64,000 nt of DNA from RGIG7450 sp045633565 (GTDB lineage Bacteria > Bacillota > Clostridia > RUG12999). Where the stretch lies: contig JAZQYO010000027.1 of assembly GCA_045633565.1 (NCBI GenBank), forward strand, positions 62,001 to 126,000. Direction: 5' to 3'. The first letter of the stretch is position 1. Each line of letters opens with the position of its first letter. This document shows, piece after piece, positions 17,422 through 27,059 of this stretch. Below the pieces are notes generated by a model. It was not told the origin of the DNA. It searched no databases and saw nothing but the letters and a program-made list of their open reading frames with translations. The translations under genes and the position numbers were made by a program.

Positions 17422-18339
17422 ATGAATATACTTTTTATGGGAACTCCGGACTTTGCGCTGGAAAGTCTTAGAAAACTTTATGAAAAAGGATATAATGTGA
17501 CTGCGGTTGTCACAAGGTCAGATAAACAGCAGGGCAGAAAAATGGAACTTGTGATGCCGCCTGTTAAAGAGTTTGCACTCCAAAAAGGACTTGGTGTATA
17601 TCAGCCCGAAAGCCTTAAAAACGGAGAACTTAAGGAGGCTCTTGATAAAGAAAAGCCTGACCTTATTGTAGTAGTGGCGTACGGTAAAATCCTGCCAAAA
17701 TATGTGCTTGATTATCCAAAATACGGCTGCATTAATCTGCACGGGTCTATCCTGCCAAAGCTTCGAGGAAGTGCGCCCATTCAGTGGAGTGTTATCGGTG
17801 GTGATGAATACGCCGGAGCAACCACAATGTATATGGATGAAGGGCTTGATACCGGCGATATTATAGATGTTTATAAAACAAAGGTGGGAGAAAACGAAAC
17901 CGCAGGAGAGCTTTACGACCGTATAGCAACAGAAGGTGCGGAGCTTTTATGCGAAACTGTCAGCAAAATTTTTGAGGGGACAGCTACAAGAACTCCGCAG
18001 AATGATGAGGAGGCAACCTATGCTCCCATGCTGACAAAAGAAATGGGAAAAATTTGCTTTGACAGGTCTGCTGTGGAAATTTATAATCAGATAAGAGGGC
18101 TTAATCCCTGGCCGGTGGCATATTTGCAGACAAATAAGGGAATGTTAAAGGTATATACCGCAGATGTAACAGATGAAACTGCTGAGGGAACACCCGGAGA
18201 GATTACAGACAAGAAAAATGCACTTATAGTTCAGACGGCTAAAGGAAAAATAGAACTTAAGGAAGTCCAGCTTCAGGGCAAAAAAAGGATGAACGCAGCG
18301 GACTTTTTAAGAGGAGCAGGAGATTTATGTTTTATTTAG
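17422..18339 (+). CDS. fmt: Methionyl-tRNA formyltransferase
   Basis: This 305-residue enzyme formylates initiator Met-tRNA. The N-terminal MNILFMGTPDFA and the catalytic region NLHGSILPKLRGSAPIQW (about 108-125) are clear. The C-terminal tRNA-binding domain spans about 205-305. It overlaps the zinc peptidase gene by 13 nt. Confidence 0.97.
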   Translation: MNILFMGTPDFALESLRKLYEKGYNVTAVVTRSDKQQGRKMELVMPPVKEFALQKGLGVYQPESLKNGELKEALDKEKPDLIVVVAYGKILPKYVLDYPKYGCINLHGSILPKLRGSAPIQWSVIGGDEYAGATTMYMDEGLDTGDIIDVYKTKVGENETAGELYDRIATEGAELLCETVSKIFEGTATRTPQNDEEATYAPMLTKEMGKICFDRSAVEIYNQIRGLNPWPVAYLQTNKGMLKVYTADVTDETAEGTPGEITDKKNALIVQTAKGKIELKEVQLQGKKRMNAADFLRGAGDLCFI

Positions 18340-19013
18340 ATATTTATTATATTGTTCTTGTTGTGCCGGCAATTATTCTTTCAATAATTGCACAATCTAT
18401 GGTACAGTCAAGATTTAAAAAATATTCTCAGGTTTTTTCAGCTAAAGGGATGACAGGTGAGGATACCGCCAATCTGCTTCTGATGAAAAAGGGCATTACG
18501 GACGTTTCGGTTGGACAGATAAGTGGCAGTCTGACAGATAACTTTAATCCAAGAACAAAACAGATAAGTCTGTCGGAAACTGTTTATTCATCAAACTCGG
18601 TTGCGGCGATAGGTGTTGCAGCTCACGAAACAGGGCACGCAATTCAGCATCATACCGGGTATGTGGCGATAAAACTGAGAAACGCAGTTTTGCCGGTTGC
18701 TCAGCTTGGCTCAAGTGCTGCTATGCCACTTGCAATTTTTGGATTTATACTTGGTGCGCCTGCGCTTGTAAATGCCGGAATACTGCTGTTTTCGGCGGTT
18801 GTACTCTTTCAGGTTGTAACACTTCCGGTGGAGTTTAACGCAAGCAGACGTGCCGCATTATTACTTAAAGAGACAGGAGTATTGTCGGAAGAGGAACTTG
18901 CCGGAGCTAAAAAAGTACTTGCGGCAGCAGCGCTTACCTATGTTGCAGCAATGCTTACAAGTCTTATGAGTCTGCTCAGACTTATTCTTCTTTCGAGAAA
19001 CAGAAACAGATGA
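18327..19013 (+). CDS. Zinc metallopeptidase, YugP family
   Basis: This 228-residue membrane-bound peptidase of the PF04298 family has an N-terminal membrane helix (about 4-24), HETGHAIQH (about 99-107; an HExxH-type motif) and three or four further hydrophobic segments. The substrate is unknown in this family. The position between fmt and rsmB is a known arrangement in Firmicutes. The start codon lies inside fmt and the stop overlaps the rsmB start. Confidence 0.88.
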   Translation: MFYLDIYYIVLVVPAIILSIIAQSMVQSRFKKYSQVFSAKGMTGEDTANLLLMKKGITDVSVGQISGSLTDNFNPRTKQISLSETVYSSNSVAAIGVAAHETGHAIQHHTGYVAIKLRNAVLPVAQLGSSAAMPLAIFGFILGAPALVNAGILLFSAVVLFQVVTLPVEFNASRRAALLLKETGVLSEEELAGAKKVLAAAALTYVAAMLTSLMSLLRLILLSRNRNR

Positions 19014-20266
19014 GATATACTGCACTGAAAATACTGTGCGATGTTCTTGAAAACGGCAAATATTCAAACCTTGAATTAATATCCGGACTTGAAAATTTAA
19101 ACGACAAGGACAAAGCACTTGCTACCAATATAATATACGGCGTTCTGCAAAATAAAATGCGGATAGATGCCATTATAGAAACCTACTCGAATATTCCCCT
19201 GAAAAAGATTTCGTCTGATGTTTTAAACATTCTCCGTATGGGAATTTATCAGGCGGTGTTTATGGATAAAATTCCGGCTTATGCAATCACAAACGAAAGC
19301 ATAAAGCTTGTAAAAAAATGCCGGAAAGCTTCTGCAAGCGGATTTGTAAATGCAGTCCTTCGTGGGGTTTTGCGGGATGACAAAAATATGAAATACCCCG
19401 AAGACAGATTAGAATATTTAAGTGTCTATTATTCTGTTCCGCTTTGGATTTGCAGAATGTGGGACAGAATGTTCCCTGAAAAAATAGAGGACATTTTGCG
19501 CTCTATGAACGAAAAACCCAAATTTTCTGTTCGCATTAATACTCTGAAAATGTCGGTTGATGAATTTATCAAAATGCGTGGCGGTGAAAGGTCAAAGCTG
19601 CAGAAGGATGTTGTTCTTCTGCCGTCAGGAATAAATGTAAAAAATGACGACCTGTTTAAGCAGGGATGCTATTATCCACAGGACGAGGCATCAGCACTGG
19701 TGGCAGATATTCTTGCACCAAAAAAGGGGCAGCGTGTTATGGATTTGTGTGCAGCTCCCGGTGGAAAGACCACGCATATTGCACAGATTATGGAGAACGA
19801 GGGCGAAATATTTGCCTTTGATATATATGCGCACAAGCTTGAGATTATAAAGGATACTGCAAAGAGGCTTGGCGTGGGCATCATACATACAAGGCTTGGC
19901 GATGCTACAGAGTTTAAAGAAGAATTTGCCGGCACTGCCGACTGTGTGCTTGTTGACGCACCATGCTCGGGACTTGGCATCTTAAGACGTAAACCGGAAA
20001 TAAGGTATATGAAAAAAGAAGATGACCTTAAAGAACTTGCTACTTTGCAGAGCCGCATTTTGAAGACGGCTGCGAAATATGTCAAAAAAGGCGGAACGCT
20101 CCTTTATAGTACCTGCACAATAAGCGATGTTGAAAATGATGCTGTGACAAAAGAATTTTTTGAAACACATTCTGATTTTGAGCTTGCCACAGAGCCGCTT
20201 GTGCTTTTACCGTGCGATAGTGGCTCGGACGGGTTTTATATAGCAAAATTTACTAAAACGAGGTAA
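19010..20266 (+). CDS. rsmB: 16S rRNA (cytosine-967-C5)-methyltransferase
   Basis: This 418-residue enzyme has an N-terminal NusB-like domain (about 1-130) and a C-terminal Rossmann methyltransferase. The SAM site is DLCAAPGGKTTHIA (about 245-258), the first catalytic Cys lies in DAPCSGLG and the second in LLYSTCTI. It methylates C967 of 16S rRNA using two cysteines. It is followed 5 nt later by rlmN. Confidence 0.95.
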   Translation: MRYTALKILCDVLENGKYSNLELISGLENLNDKDKALATNIIYGVLQNKMRIDAIIETYSNIPLKKISSDVLNILRMGIYQAVFMDKIPAYAITNESIKLVKKCRKASASGFVNAVLRGVLRDDKNMKYPEDRLEYLSVYYSVPLWICRMWDRMFPEKIEDILRSMNEKPKFSVRINTLKMSVDEFIKMRGGERSKLQKDVVLLPSGINVKNDDLFKQGCYYPQDEASALVADILAPKKGQRVMDLCAAPGGKTTHIAQIMENEGEIFAFDIYAHKLEIIKDTAKRLGVGIIHTRLGDATEFKEEFAGTADCVLVDAPCSGLGILRRKPEIRYMKKEDDLKELATLQSRILKTAAKYVKKGGTLLYSTCTISDVENDAVTKEFFETHSDFELATEPLVLLPCDSGSDGFYIAKFTKTR

Positions 20267-20271
20267 AAAAA

Positions 20272-21294
20272 TTGATAAATTTGAAAGACCTCACTTTTGA
20301 GGAACTTGAAAATTTAATAAAGAATGAAGGACAACCGACGTTTCGGGCAAAACAGATTTTTTCGTGGCTTTATAAAGGCGCAGAAAGTCTGGAACAAATG
20401 TCAAATGTGCCCAAATCGCTTGCCGAAAAGCTTTCTGAAAAAGCTATGGTGAGCGTACCTTCCATCCGTGCGAAATATCTGTCAAAGGATGGCACGGTGA
20501 AATATGTGTGGGAGCTGTCGGACGGCGAACTGATTGAAAGCGTCGTGATGGAATATAAACATGGCAGAAGCATTTGCATTTCCACTCAGGCAGGTTGCAA
20601 TATGGGTTGCAAATTCTGTGCTTCTACCGTGGGAGGTAAAAGACGTGACCTTTCACCCGGCGAAATTATTGACCAGATAATTTTTGCCAGGAAAGACCTT
20701 GATGTGCGCATCTCAAACGTGGTTATGATGGGTATAGGGGAGCCGCTTGACAACTATGACAACGTTATAAAATTTTTAAAAAATGTCGGGCATCCGGACG
20801 GACTGAATATTGGTTATCGTCATATTTCCCTTTCCACCTGTGGTATTGCGGACAAAATATTAAAATTTGCAGACGAGAAAATGCCGGTAACCCTGTCGCT
20901 TTCGCTTCATGCGCCGACAGATGAGCTTAGGGAAAGCATAATGCCGGTAAATAAAAAATATAAAATAGACCAGGTGCTTTCAGCCTGCCGTGAATACATT
21001 GAAAAAACAGGCAGACGGGTAAGCTTTGAATATACACTTATTCATGGGGTGAATGATACGCCCCAGCACGCTCATAAGCTTGCTGATATTATAAAAGGAA
21101 TGCAGTGCCATGTTAACCTGATACCTGTTAATGAGGCAAGGGAAAATATGGTCCGAAGCGGAAACGCAAACGTTCAGAAATTTATGGATACACTTCTTAA
21201 AAGAGGAGTAAATACAACCATAAGACGTCAGCTTGGAAATGACATAAAGGCGTCTTGCGGTCAACTCGTAGCAAAGGAGAGTGAAAGAAAATGA
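20272..21294 (+). CDS. rlmN: 23S rRNA (adenine-2503-C2)-methyltransferase
   Basis: This 340-residue radical SAM enzyme methylates A2503 of 23S rRNA and also tRNA adenine 37. The CxxxCxxC cluster motif is CNMGCKFC (about 108-115), with GEPLDNYDN and the methyl-carrying cysteine region near the C-terminus (KASCGQL). The start is TTG, with GAGGT 7 nt upstream. It overlaps the phosphatase gene by 4 nt. Confidence 0.96.
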   Translation: MINLKDLTFEELENLIKNEGQPTFRAKQIFSWLYKGAESLEQMSNVPKSLAEKLSEKAMVSVPSIRAKYLSKDGTVKYVWELSDGELIESVVMEYKHGRSICISTQAGCNMGCKFCASTVGGKRRDLSPGEIIDQIIFARKDLDVRISNVVMMGIGEPLDNYDNVIKFLKNVGHPDGLNIGYRHISLSTCGIADKILKFADEKMPVTLSLSLHAPTDELRESIMPVNKKYKIDQVLSACREYIEKTGRRVSFEYTLIHGVNDTPQHAHKLADIIKGMQCHVNLIPVNEARENMVRSGNANVQKFMDTLLKRGVNTTIRRQLGNDIKASCGQLVAKESERK

Positions 21295-22004
21295 TAGCGG
21301 GTGGGTACACGTTAAACGGTACAAAGCATGATAAAAATCAGGACATTTTTCTGATAAAAAATTCCGAAGATGTAAGCGTATTTGTTGTGGCTGACGGTAT
21401 GGGCGGTCATGCTGCCGGAGATATTGCAAGTGCACTTGCAACAGAGATTATAGAAAAAAACCTTACGGAGTTTAATGAAAAATTAATTGAAACGGTGGTC
21501 GCGGAAGCAAACAGTCAGATTCTTTCAAAAGCCTCGGCAAAAGCGGAATATAAAGGAATGGGAACGACGCTGGCTATGTGTGTGATAAAAGATAACGAGC
21601 TGTTTATTTCGCACATTGGTGACAGCAGAGTTTACATAGACAAAGGCGACGGGGACATTTTCGTTACAAAAGACCACTCTATTGTTCAGCAGATGGTGGA
21701 CAGGGGTGAGATTTCCGATACCGAAGCGAAAAAACATAAAATGAAAAATGTTATAACACGTGCACTCGGAGTTGAAGAAAATGCTAAGATAGAAACCGAG
21801 CTTACAGATTTAACGGATGATACAGTAATTGTAATCTGTTCGGACGGGGTTTCAAACGTGCTGGAGGATGATGCAATACTTACTTTGGCACGGGAAAATG
21901 AGCCTAAAACAGCAGCAAAAATTCTGTGCGAGAAGTCAAAAGAGCTTGGAAGCACAGATGACATCACAGCAATAGTTATAAAAAACAGAGGTGAAGAAAA
22001 ATGA
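21291..22004 (+). CDS. stp: PP2C-type Ser/Thr protein phosphatase, Stp/PrpC-like
   Basis: This 237-residue phosphatase has the metal-binding motifs ADGMGGHAAGD (about 34-44), GDSR (about 108-111) and SDGVSN (about 182-187). It reverses phosphorylation by the PrkC-type kinase encoded right downstream (4 nt overlap). The pair regulates cell wall and growth in Firmicutes. Length is standard. Confidence 0.95.
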   Translation: MIAGGYTLNGTKHDKNQDIFLIKNSEDVSVFVVADGMGGHAAGDIASALATEIIEKNLTEFNEKLIETVVAEANSQILSKASAKAEYKGMGTTLAMCVIKDNELFISHIGDSRVYIDKGDGDIFVTKDHSIVQQMVDRGEISDTEAKKHKMKNVITRALGVEENAKIETELTDLTDDTVIVICSDGVSNVLEDDAILTLARENEPKTAAKILCEKSKELGSTDDITAIVIKNRGEEK

Positions 22005-23740
22005 TCGGAACTATACTTAGCGAAAGATATGAAGTATCAGAGATAATCGGCAGCGGCGGCATGGCTATTGTATATAAAGCAAAAGACAGACTTTTAGACA
22101 GATATGTTGCGGTTAAAATGCTTCGTGAGGAGTTGCAGGATGATAAAGATTTTGTCGAAAGATTCAAGGCAGAAGCACGTTCAGCGGCAAGTCTTAATCA
22201 CCCCAACATTGTTTCGGTTTTTGACGTTGGAACAGAGGGAAACAGAGAATATTTTGTAATGGAATACATAGAGGGGATAACTCTCAAGGAAATTATCGAT
22301 AAGAGGCAGCTTAGCTGGAAAACAGCTTGTTCTTATGGTGTTCAGATTGCAGGAGCAATTGAACATGCTCACAGAAAGAACATCGTTCACAGGGATATTA
22401 AACCGCACAACATTATGATTACAAAAGATAATGTTGTGAAAGTAACAGACTTTGGTATTGCAAGGGCGGTTACAAGTTCAACTATTGTACGTGCGGGAAA
22501 TGTAATAGGCTCTGTTCATTATTTCTCGCCCGAGCAGGCAAGTGGCGGCGTTGTTGACTTCAAATCGGATATTTATTCTATGGGTGTGGTTTTATATGAA
22601 ATGCTGACCGGCAGAGTTCCGTTTGAAGCGGAAAATCCGGTTGCAATAGCAAAAATGCATGTTGACGACCAGCCTCAGCCACCAATTGAACTCAACGGCG
22701 AAATTCCCGAAACGGTTAACGATATTGTTCTTAAAGCAATATCCAAGCAGCCCTCAAAAAGATATCAGAGGTCAGAGGATTTTGCTGCAGACCTTAAAAA
22801 AGTTATAACTGACCCGGACAGCATCAACGTAAAGGATGACGATGCTACACAGTTTGTACCGGTGGTTAAACCTGCGGGAACAGGTTATACGGCTGAAAAG
22901 CAGGAGCAAATAATTATTAAAGGTGCAGAGGAAGAGGATGAGGGCAGAAAAACCGCATCAAAAGCGGCATGGGTAGTTGCCACTCTGGTATTTTTGGTTT
23001 CTGTGTTTGTTATAGTTGCAGCATTTAAACCGGCACTTTTCGGATTGGGTGAAAGAGTAGAAATTCCTAGTCTTCTTGGAAAAACGTTTGATGAAGCACA
23101 CGCAATATGTGAGGAAAACGGATTTGCACTTGAAAGCGAAATCGGGGACTACAGTGAAGAATATTTGGAAGGCCAGATTATGGAACAGACTCCGTCGGCG
23201 GGTATGCATAAAAAGGTTGAGACCATTAAGGTTATGCTCAGCCAGGGGCTGACCAAATTCACACTTGATGATTACACGGGTGAAGACGTAAATATTGTTA
23301 AGAATAAGCTGAGAAGCCTAGGCGTTGATGTTGTGATAGAGGAAACCCAGCACGATACAATGCCTGTTGACACGGTTGTCAGACATTCTCCAAGTAAGGG
23401 AAGTACACTTAAAGCGGGCAGCACGGTAACGCTTTATGTAAGCTCAGGTGTAGAGGATACAAGAGTTCCGCTTATTACAGGAATTACTTTGGAGAGGGCA
23501 CAGGCGGCACTTGAAGCAGTTGGTCTGAAACTTGGTAACGTAACAGAGTTTGTAGATCCGGAAATGGCAGGCAAGGTAATTTCCCAGACCATATTAGAGG
23601 GTACTGAAGTAAAATCGGGCACAGAGGTTGATGTTACAGTTGGTAAGATGCGGGAACATAGTAATTACAATCCCAACAGTGAAATTGTGACCTATCCGGA
23701 CGCAACGCACGTTCCTCAAACAGATGGGATGTCAAGATAA
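22001..23740 (+). CDS. prkC: PASTA-domain Ser/Thr kinase, PrkC-like
   Basis: This 579-residue membrane kinase has a cytoplasmic kinase domain (about 10-270: GSGGMAIVYKA loop, VAVKM lysine, HRDIKPHN catalytic loop, DFGIA), a membrane helix (about 325-345) and three extracellular PASTA repeats (about 350-418, 419-485 and 486-555). PASTA domains bind muropeptides or lipid II, so it senses wall fragments or growth. A short hydrophilic tail follows the last repeat. The phosphatase upstream and rsgA downstream match the usual order. Confidence 0.96.
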   Translation: MIGTILSERYEVSEIIGSGGMAIVYKAKDRLLDRYVAVKMLREELQDDKDFVERFKAEARSAASLNHPNIVSVFDVGTEGNREYFVMEYIEGITLKEIIDKRQLSWKTACSYGVQIAGAIEHAHRKNIVHRDIKPHNIMITKDNVVKVTDFGIARAVTSSTIVRAGNVIGSVHYFSPEQASGGVVDFKSDIYSMGVVLYEMLTGRVPFEAENPVAIAKMHVDDQPQPPIELNGEIPETVNDIVLKAISKQPSKRYQRSEDFAADLKKVITDPDSINVKDDDATQFVPVVKPAGTGYTAEKQEQIIIKGAEEEDEGRKTASKAAWVVATLVFLVSVFVIVAAFKPALFGLGERVEIPSLLGKTFDEAHAICEENGFALESEIGDYSEEYLEGQIMEQTPSAGMHKKVETIKVMLSQGLTKFTLDDYTGEDVNIVKNKLRSLGVDVVIEETQHDTMPVDTVVRHSPSKGSTLKAGSTVTLYVSSGVEDTRVPLITGITLERAQAALEAVGLKLGNVTEFVDPEMAGKVISQTILEGTEVKSGTEVDVTVGKMREHSNYNPNSEIVTYPDATHVPQTDGMSR

Positions 23741-23748
23741 GGAGTTAT

Positions 23749-24639
23749 ATGGAAGGTATAATTATTAAAGGTATTGGCGGGTTTTATTATGTTGAAACTG
23801 CCGGCGGCGTATATGAATGCAAGGCGAGGGGACTTTTCAGAAAACAGAAAATGACTCCGCTTGCAGGAGACAGATGCGAAATTTCTGCCATGCCTGATAT
23901 GACCGGATATATTGAAGAAATCCACCCCAGAAAAAATGCTTTTGTCCGACCTCCGGTAGCAAACGTTGACAAAATGTTTATAGTTTGTGCGGCATCGTCA
24001 CCCGAGCCGCTGCCAATACTGCTGGACAAACTGTCGGTGGTGGCGCTTAAAGAGGGTGCTCAGCCTGAAATTGTAATAAATAAAATGGATATAAGCACCG
24101 AGGATACAGATGCACTTGCGGATACTTACCGCAAGGCGGGGTTTAATGTCCACACGGTTTCTGCTGAAAAAGGCGAAGGAATAGAGCAGATAAAAAAAGA
24201 ACTGAGTGACAAAATTTCGGTTTTTGCAGGATGTTCAGGCGTTGGCAAATCAAGTATTTTAAACAGGCTTTTACCTGACCTTAATCAGAAGACAGGCGGG
24301 GTAAGTGAAAAAATCAAAAGAGGCAAACATACAACCCGTGAAGTCAGCTTGATTAAGCTGCCTGATGGTGGATATATTGCGGACACCCCCGGATTTTCCG
24401 AGCTTGAAATAGCTGAACTGACAAGCGTAGAAAAGGAAGAGCTTTACAGCTTTTTCCCGGAAATTGAAATGCATACGGGAAATTGTAACTTCCGTGACTG
24501 CCGGCATATCAACGAGCCGGGATGCGGTGTTAAAAACGCAGTTGAAGAGGGAAAAATTGCCCTGTCACGCTACGAAAGTTACAAAGAAATTTTCAGACAA
24601 TTAGGAGAAATAAACAAATGGGAAAAGAAATCAAGATAG
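23749..24639 (+). CDS. rsgA: Ribosome small-subunit-dependent GTPase RsgA
   Basis: This 296-residue circularly permuted GTPase shows G4 (NKMD) before G1 (GCSGVGKSS, about 163-171) and G3 (DTPGF). The C-terminal zinc motif has the CRH and EPGC elements (about 248-264). It matures the 30S subunit and is a PrkC substrate in related bacteria. The 3' end overlaps rpe by 22 nt. Confidence 0.95.
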   Translation: MEGIIIKGIGGFYYVETAGGVYECKARGLFRKQKMTPLAGDRCEISAMPDMTGYIEEIHPRKNAFVRPPVANVDKMFIVCAASSPEPLPILLDKLSVVALKEGAQPEIVINKMDISTEDTDALADTYRKAGFNVHTVSAEKGEGIEQIKKELSDKISVFAGCSGVGKSSILNRLLPDLNQKTGGVSEKIKRGKHTTREVSLIKLPDGGYIADTPGFSELEIAELTSVEKEELYSFFPEIEMHTGNCNFRDCRHINEPGCGVKNAVEEGKIALSRYESYKEIFRQLGEINKWEKKSR

Positions 24640-25265
24640 CGCCGTCAATTCTGGCGGCTGATATAGGTAATTTAAGAGGCGAAGTAGAGAAAGTTGAAAA
24701 AGCGGGAGCAGAATGGTTGCACCTTGATATTATGGACGGACATTTTGTGCCAAATCTTTCTTTCGGGCCTCACCTTGTAAGTGGACTCCGTCCACATTCA
24801 AAAATGTTTTTTGATGTACATCTCATGCTCGAAAATCCGGTTGATTACATAGAGCCTTTTGCAAAAGCGGGAGCAGATATGATTACCGTTCATGTTGAAG
24901 CAAAAAGCGATGTTAAAGAGTGCATCGAAAAGATAAAAAGCTTTGGAATTAAAGCAGGCATAGTTTTAAAACCTGATACCAAATCAGAGGACTGTTTTGA
25001 ATATGCAAAAATGTCTGATATGGTGCTCTTTATGAGTGTTTACCCGGGTTTTGGCGGACAGAAGTTTATTGAGAGAGTTCTGCCCAACGTTAAGGTTATG
25101 AGGGGTTTTATGGGCGAGGATTTTGATATTGAAATTGACGGTGGTATCAATACTGAAAATGCACCTCTTGCAGTAAAGGCGGGCGCCAATATTTTAGTTG
25201 CGGGAAGCAGCGTTTTCGGTGCAGAAGATGTTGATACTGCTGTGAAAGCCTTAAGATGTATATGA
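24618..25265 (+). CDS. rpe: Ribulose-phosphate 3-epimerase
   Basis: This 215-residue TIM-barrel enzyme interconverts ribulose-5-phosphate and xylulose-5-phosphate. Motifs are KIAPSILAADIGNL, HLDIMDGHFVPN (metal His and Asp), VMSVYPGFGGQ-like MSVYPGFGGQ and DGGI near residue 174. GGAG lies within the rsgA end. It overlaps the thiamine pyrophosphokinase gene. Confidence 0.96.
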   Translation: MGKEIKIAPSILAADIGNLRGEVEKVEKAGAEWLHLDIMDGHFVPNLSFGPHLVSGLRPHSKMFFDVHLMLENPVDYIEPFAKAGADMITVHVEAKSDVKECIEKIKSFGIKAGIVLKPDTKSEDCFEYAKMSDMVLFMSVYPGFGGQKFIERVLPNVKVMRGFMGEDFDIEIDGGINTENAPLAVKAGANILVAGSSVFGAEDVDTAVKALRCI

Positions 25266-25885
25266 AAAAGGGAATAATCTTTGCAGGCGGGGAGTTTTCT
25301 CTGCCGGCAAATTTTGATGATATTTTAAAAGAAACATCTTGCGTTGTCTGTGCCGACAGCGGATTTGACAATGCTGCAAGGCTCGGGATTATGCCTGATG
25401 TTATAATCGGCGATATGGATTCGGTGGAAAAAAATCTGCCGGACAAAGTTGAGCAGATAAAGTTAAACTGCGAAAAAGATGATACAGATACCGAAGCGTG
25501 CATAAATTATCTAATAGATAAAGGCTGCAAAGAGATTACGCTTTTTTGTGCGCTTGGTGGCAGAAAGGACCATGAGCTTGCAAACGTAATGCTGACAGTT
25601 TATGCGGCTCAAAATGGTGTAAAATTAATAATTAAAAGCAGTGATACTGAAATATTTGCAGTTGACGGTTTAGCCAAAGTATCAGGGGAGACCGGTGACT
25701 GGCTTTCGCTTATTCCAGCTATGGGAGATGCAGAAGGAGTAACCCTTTCGGGCCTTAAGTATCCGCTGAAAAACGCCTGCCTTAAAGCAGGAAAAACAGT
25801 TGGAATAAGCAACGAATTTATAAGCGATGAAGCTACCGTTTCGGTGGAAAAAGGAATATTAATAGCTATAATGACAAAGAGGTGA
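25262..25885 (+). CDS. thiN: Thiamine pyrophosphokinase
   Basis: This 207-residue enzyme makes thiamine diphosphate from thiamine and ATP. It shows ADSGFDNAARLGIMPDVIIGDMDS (about 31-54), the KDDTDTEACINY segment and ALGGRKDHELANV. The ATG at 25262 overlaps the rpe stop codon (ATGA), which fits coupling; an ATG at 25256 is the alternative. This rpe-thiN pair is a known Firmicutes linkage. Confidence 0.92.
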   Translation: MKKGIIFAGGEFSLPANFDDILKETSCVVCADSGFDNAARLGIMPDVIIGDMDSVEKNLPDKVEQIKLNCEKDDTDTEACINYLIDKGCKEITLFCALGGRKDHELANVMLTVYAAQNGVKLIIKSSDTEIFAVDGLAKVSGETGDWLSLIPAMGDAEGVTLSGLKYPLKNACLKAGKTVGISNEFISDEATVSVEKGILIAIMTKR

Positions 25886-25890
25886 AAAAG

Positions 25891-27048
25891 ATGCAGTCCG
25901 TTAAGGAACAAAAAATAATAAAATTCAGAGGGACAAAGCGGGATAAGGAAAGTGGTGCTGTTGCAAAAAAGCTTATTATTCTGTCGGTTTTTGTAATTAT
26001 CTCCCTTATAGTGTCCCAATGGAATGAAGTAGTATCTTTTTTGCCCAAGCTTGACAGCAGTGTCTATAAGACGGCACAGACCGATATGGGTGAACACATC
26101 ATTCACAGTTTTGGAAATAAAAAAATGGCGTACATAGGCAAAATGGGTCTTGTGGTGATGGATAAAAAAGGCAAGGAAAAGTTTTCGGTAAAAATGGTGC
26201 TTGATTCTCCATCCATTGCAGTTTCAGACAATAAAATAGCGTTTGCTCCAAAAGGTAAAAAAGCTGTTTTCATAGTAAATTCGTCCGGTAAAGTGACGAA
26301 TTTTAATACAGATGACGAAATTATAAATCTTAAACTGTCGGATGACGGGAAAGTGGTAGCAATAACCAACAAAAAAACCTATAACGGCAGTGCGGTTGTT
26401 TATTCCAAACGTGGCGACCCGCTTTTTGAATGGGATGCAGGAACATGCAACCTGCTTGATGCGGTGCTCTCGCCAGATGGCAGAAAGCTTGCGGTTTCGG
26501 TTATTTATACCGGCGGTACAAAGCTTGAATGCAGCGTTATGATGTTTAATATTGAAAAAAGCGGAGCTCCCTATGCAGAAAAATCCACAGGAGACAATTT
26601 TATTTCTTCCATAAGCTGGCAGGATAACAATACGCTTGTTATTATCGGTGACAAGAAAATGTGTGCGTTAAACGGAAAAGGTGCCGATAAATGGGAGTTT
26701 GACTATGAAGGAAAAAGGCTTGCGGCATTTTGCGCAGAGGACAAAAACAATATAGCCATAGCACTCGGACACTCCTCCCTTGATAAAGAATATACGGTAT
26801 ATTCATTTACTGCCGGTGGACGCAATCAGGGTGAATATATTTTCAAAAATGATATAGAAAATCTGTCCACAAATGAAAACAGAATTTTAATTACATCCTC
26901 GACAGGTGCTCAGCTTATAAATAAGCATGGCAGACTCAGGGATGAAATAAGCTCTGACAAACATATCTACGGCGGATACCTCTATAAAAAAGGTCATAAG
27001 GTTTTATTTGACAAAGGTGGATATACTGAAGTAACCGAAATGAAATAA
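25891..27048 (+). CDS. DUF5711-type membrane-anchored beta-propeller-like protein
   Basis: This 385-residue protein has a basic N-terminus, one membrane helix (about residues 25-43) and an extracellular region with repeated strand patterns resembling WD40 or PQQ propeller blades (repeated SPDGRKLAVS, DDGKVVAITN-type units). It matches the DUF5711 family by layout. The function is unknown; the position before cvpA is typical for the family. ATG at 25891 was chosen for its GAGGTG spacing over a GTG at 25882. Confidence 0.75.
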   Translation: MQSVKEQKIIKFRGTKRDKESGAVAKKLIILSVFVIISLIVSQWNEVVSFLPKLDSSVYKTAQTDMGEHIIHSFGNKKMAYIGKMGLVVMDKKGKEKFSVKMVLDSPSIAVSDNKIAFAPKGKKAVFIVNSSGKVTNFNTDDEIINLKLSDDGKVVAITNKKTYNGSAVVYSKRGDPLFEWDAGTCNLLDAVLSPDGRKLAVSVIYTGGTKLECSVMMFNIEKSGAPYAEKSTGDNFISSISWQDNNTLVIIGDKKMCALNGKGADKWEFDYEGKRLAAFCAEDKNNIAIALGHSSLDKEYTVYSFTAGGRNQGEYIFKNDIENLSTNENRILITSSTGAQLINKHGRLRDEISSDKHIYGGYLYKKGHKVLFDKGGYTEVTEMK

Positions 27049-27059
27049 GGAGAAAATTT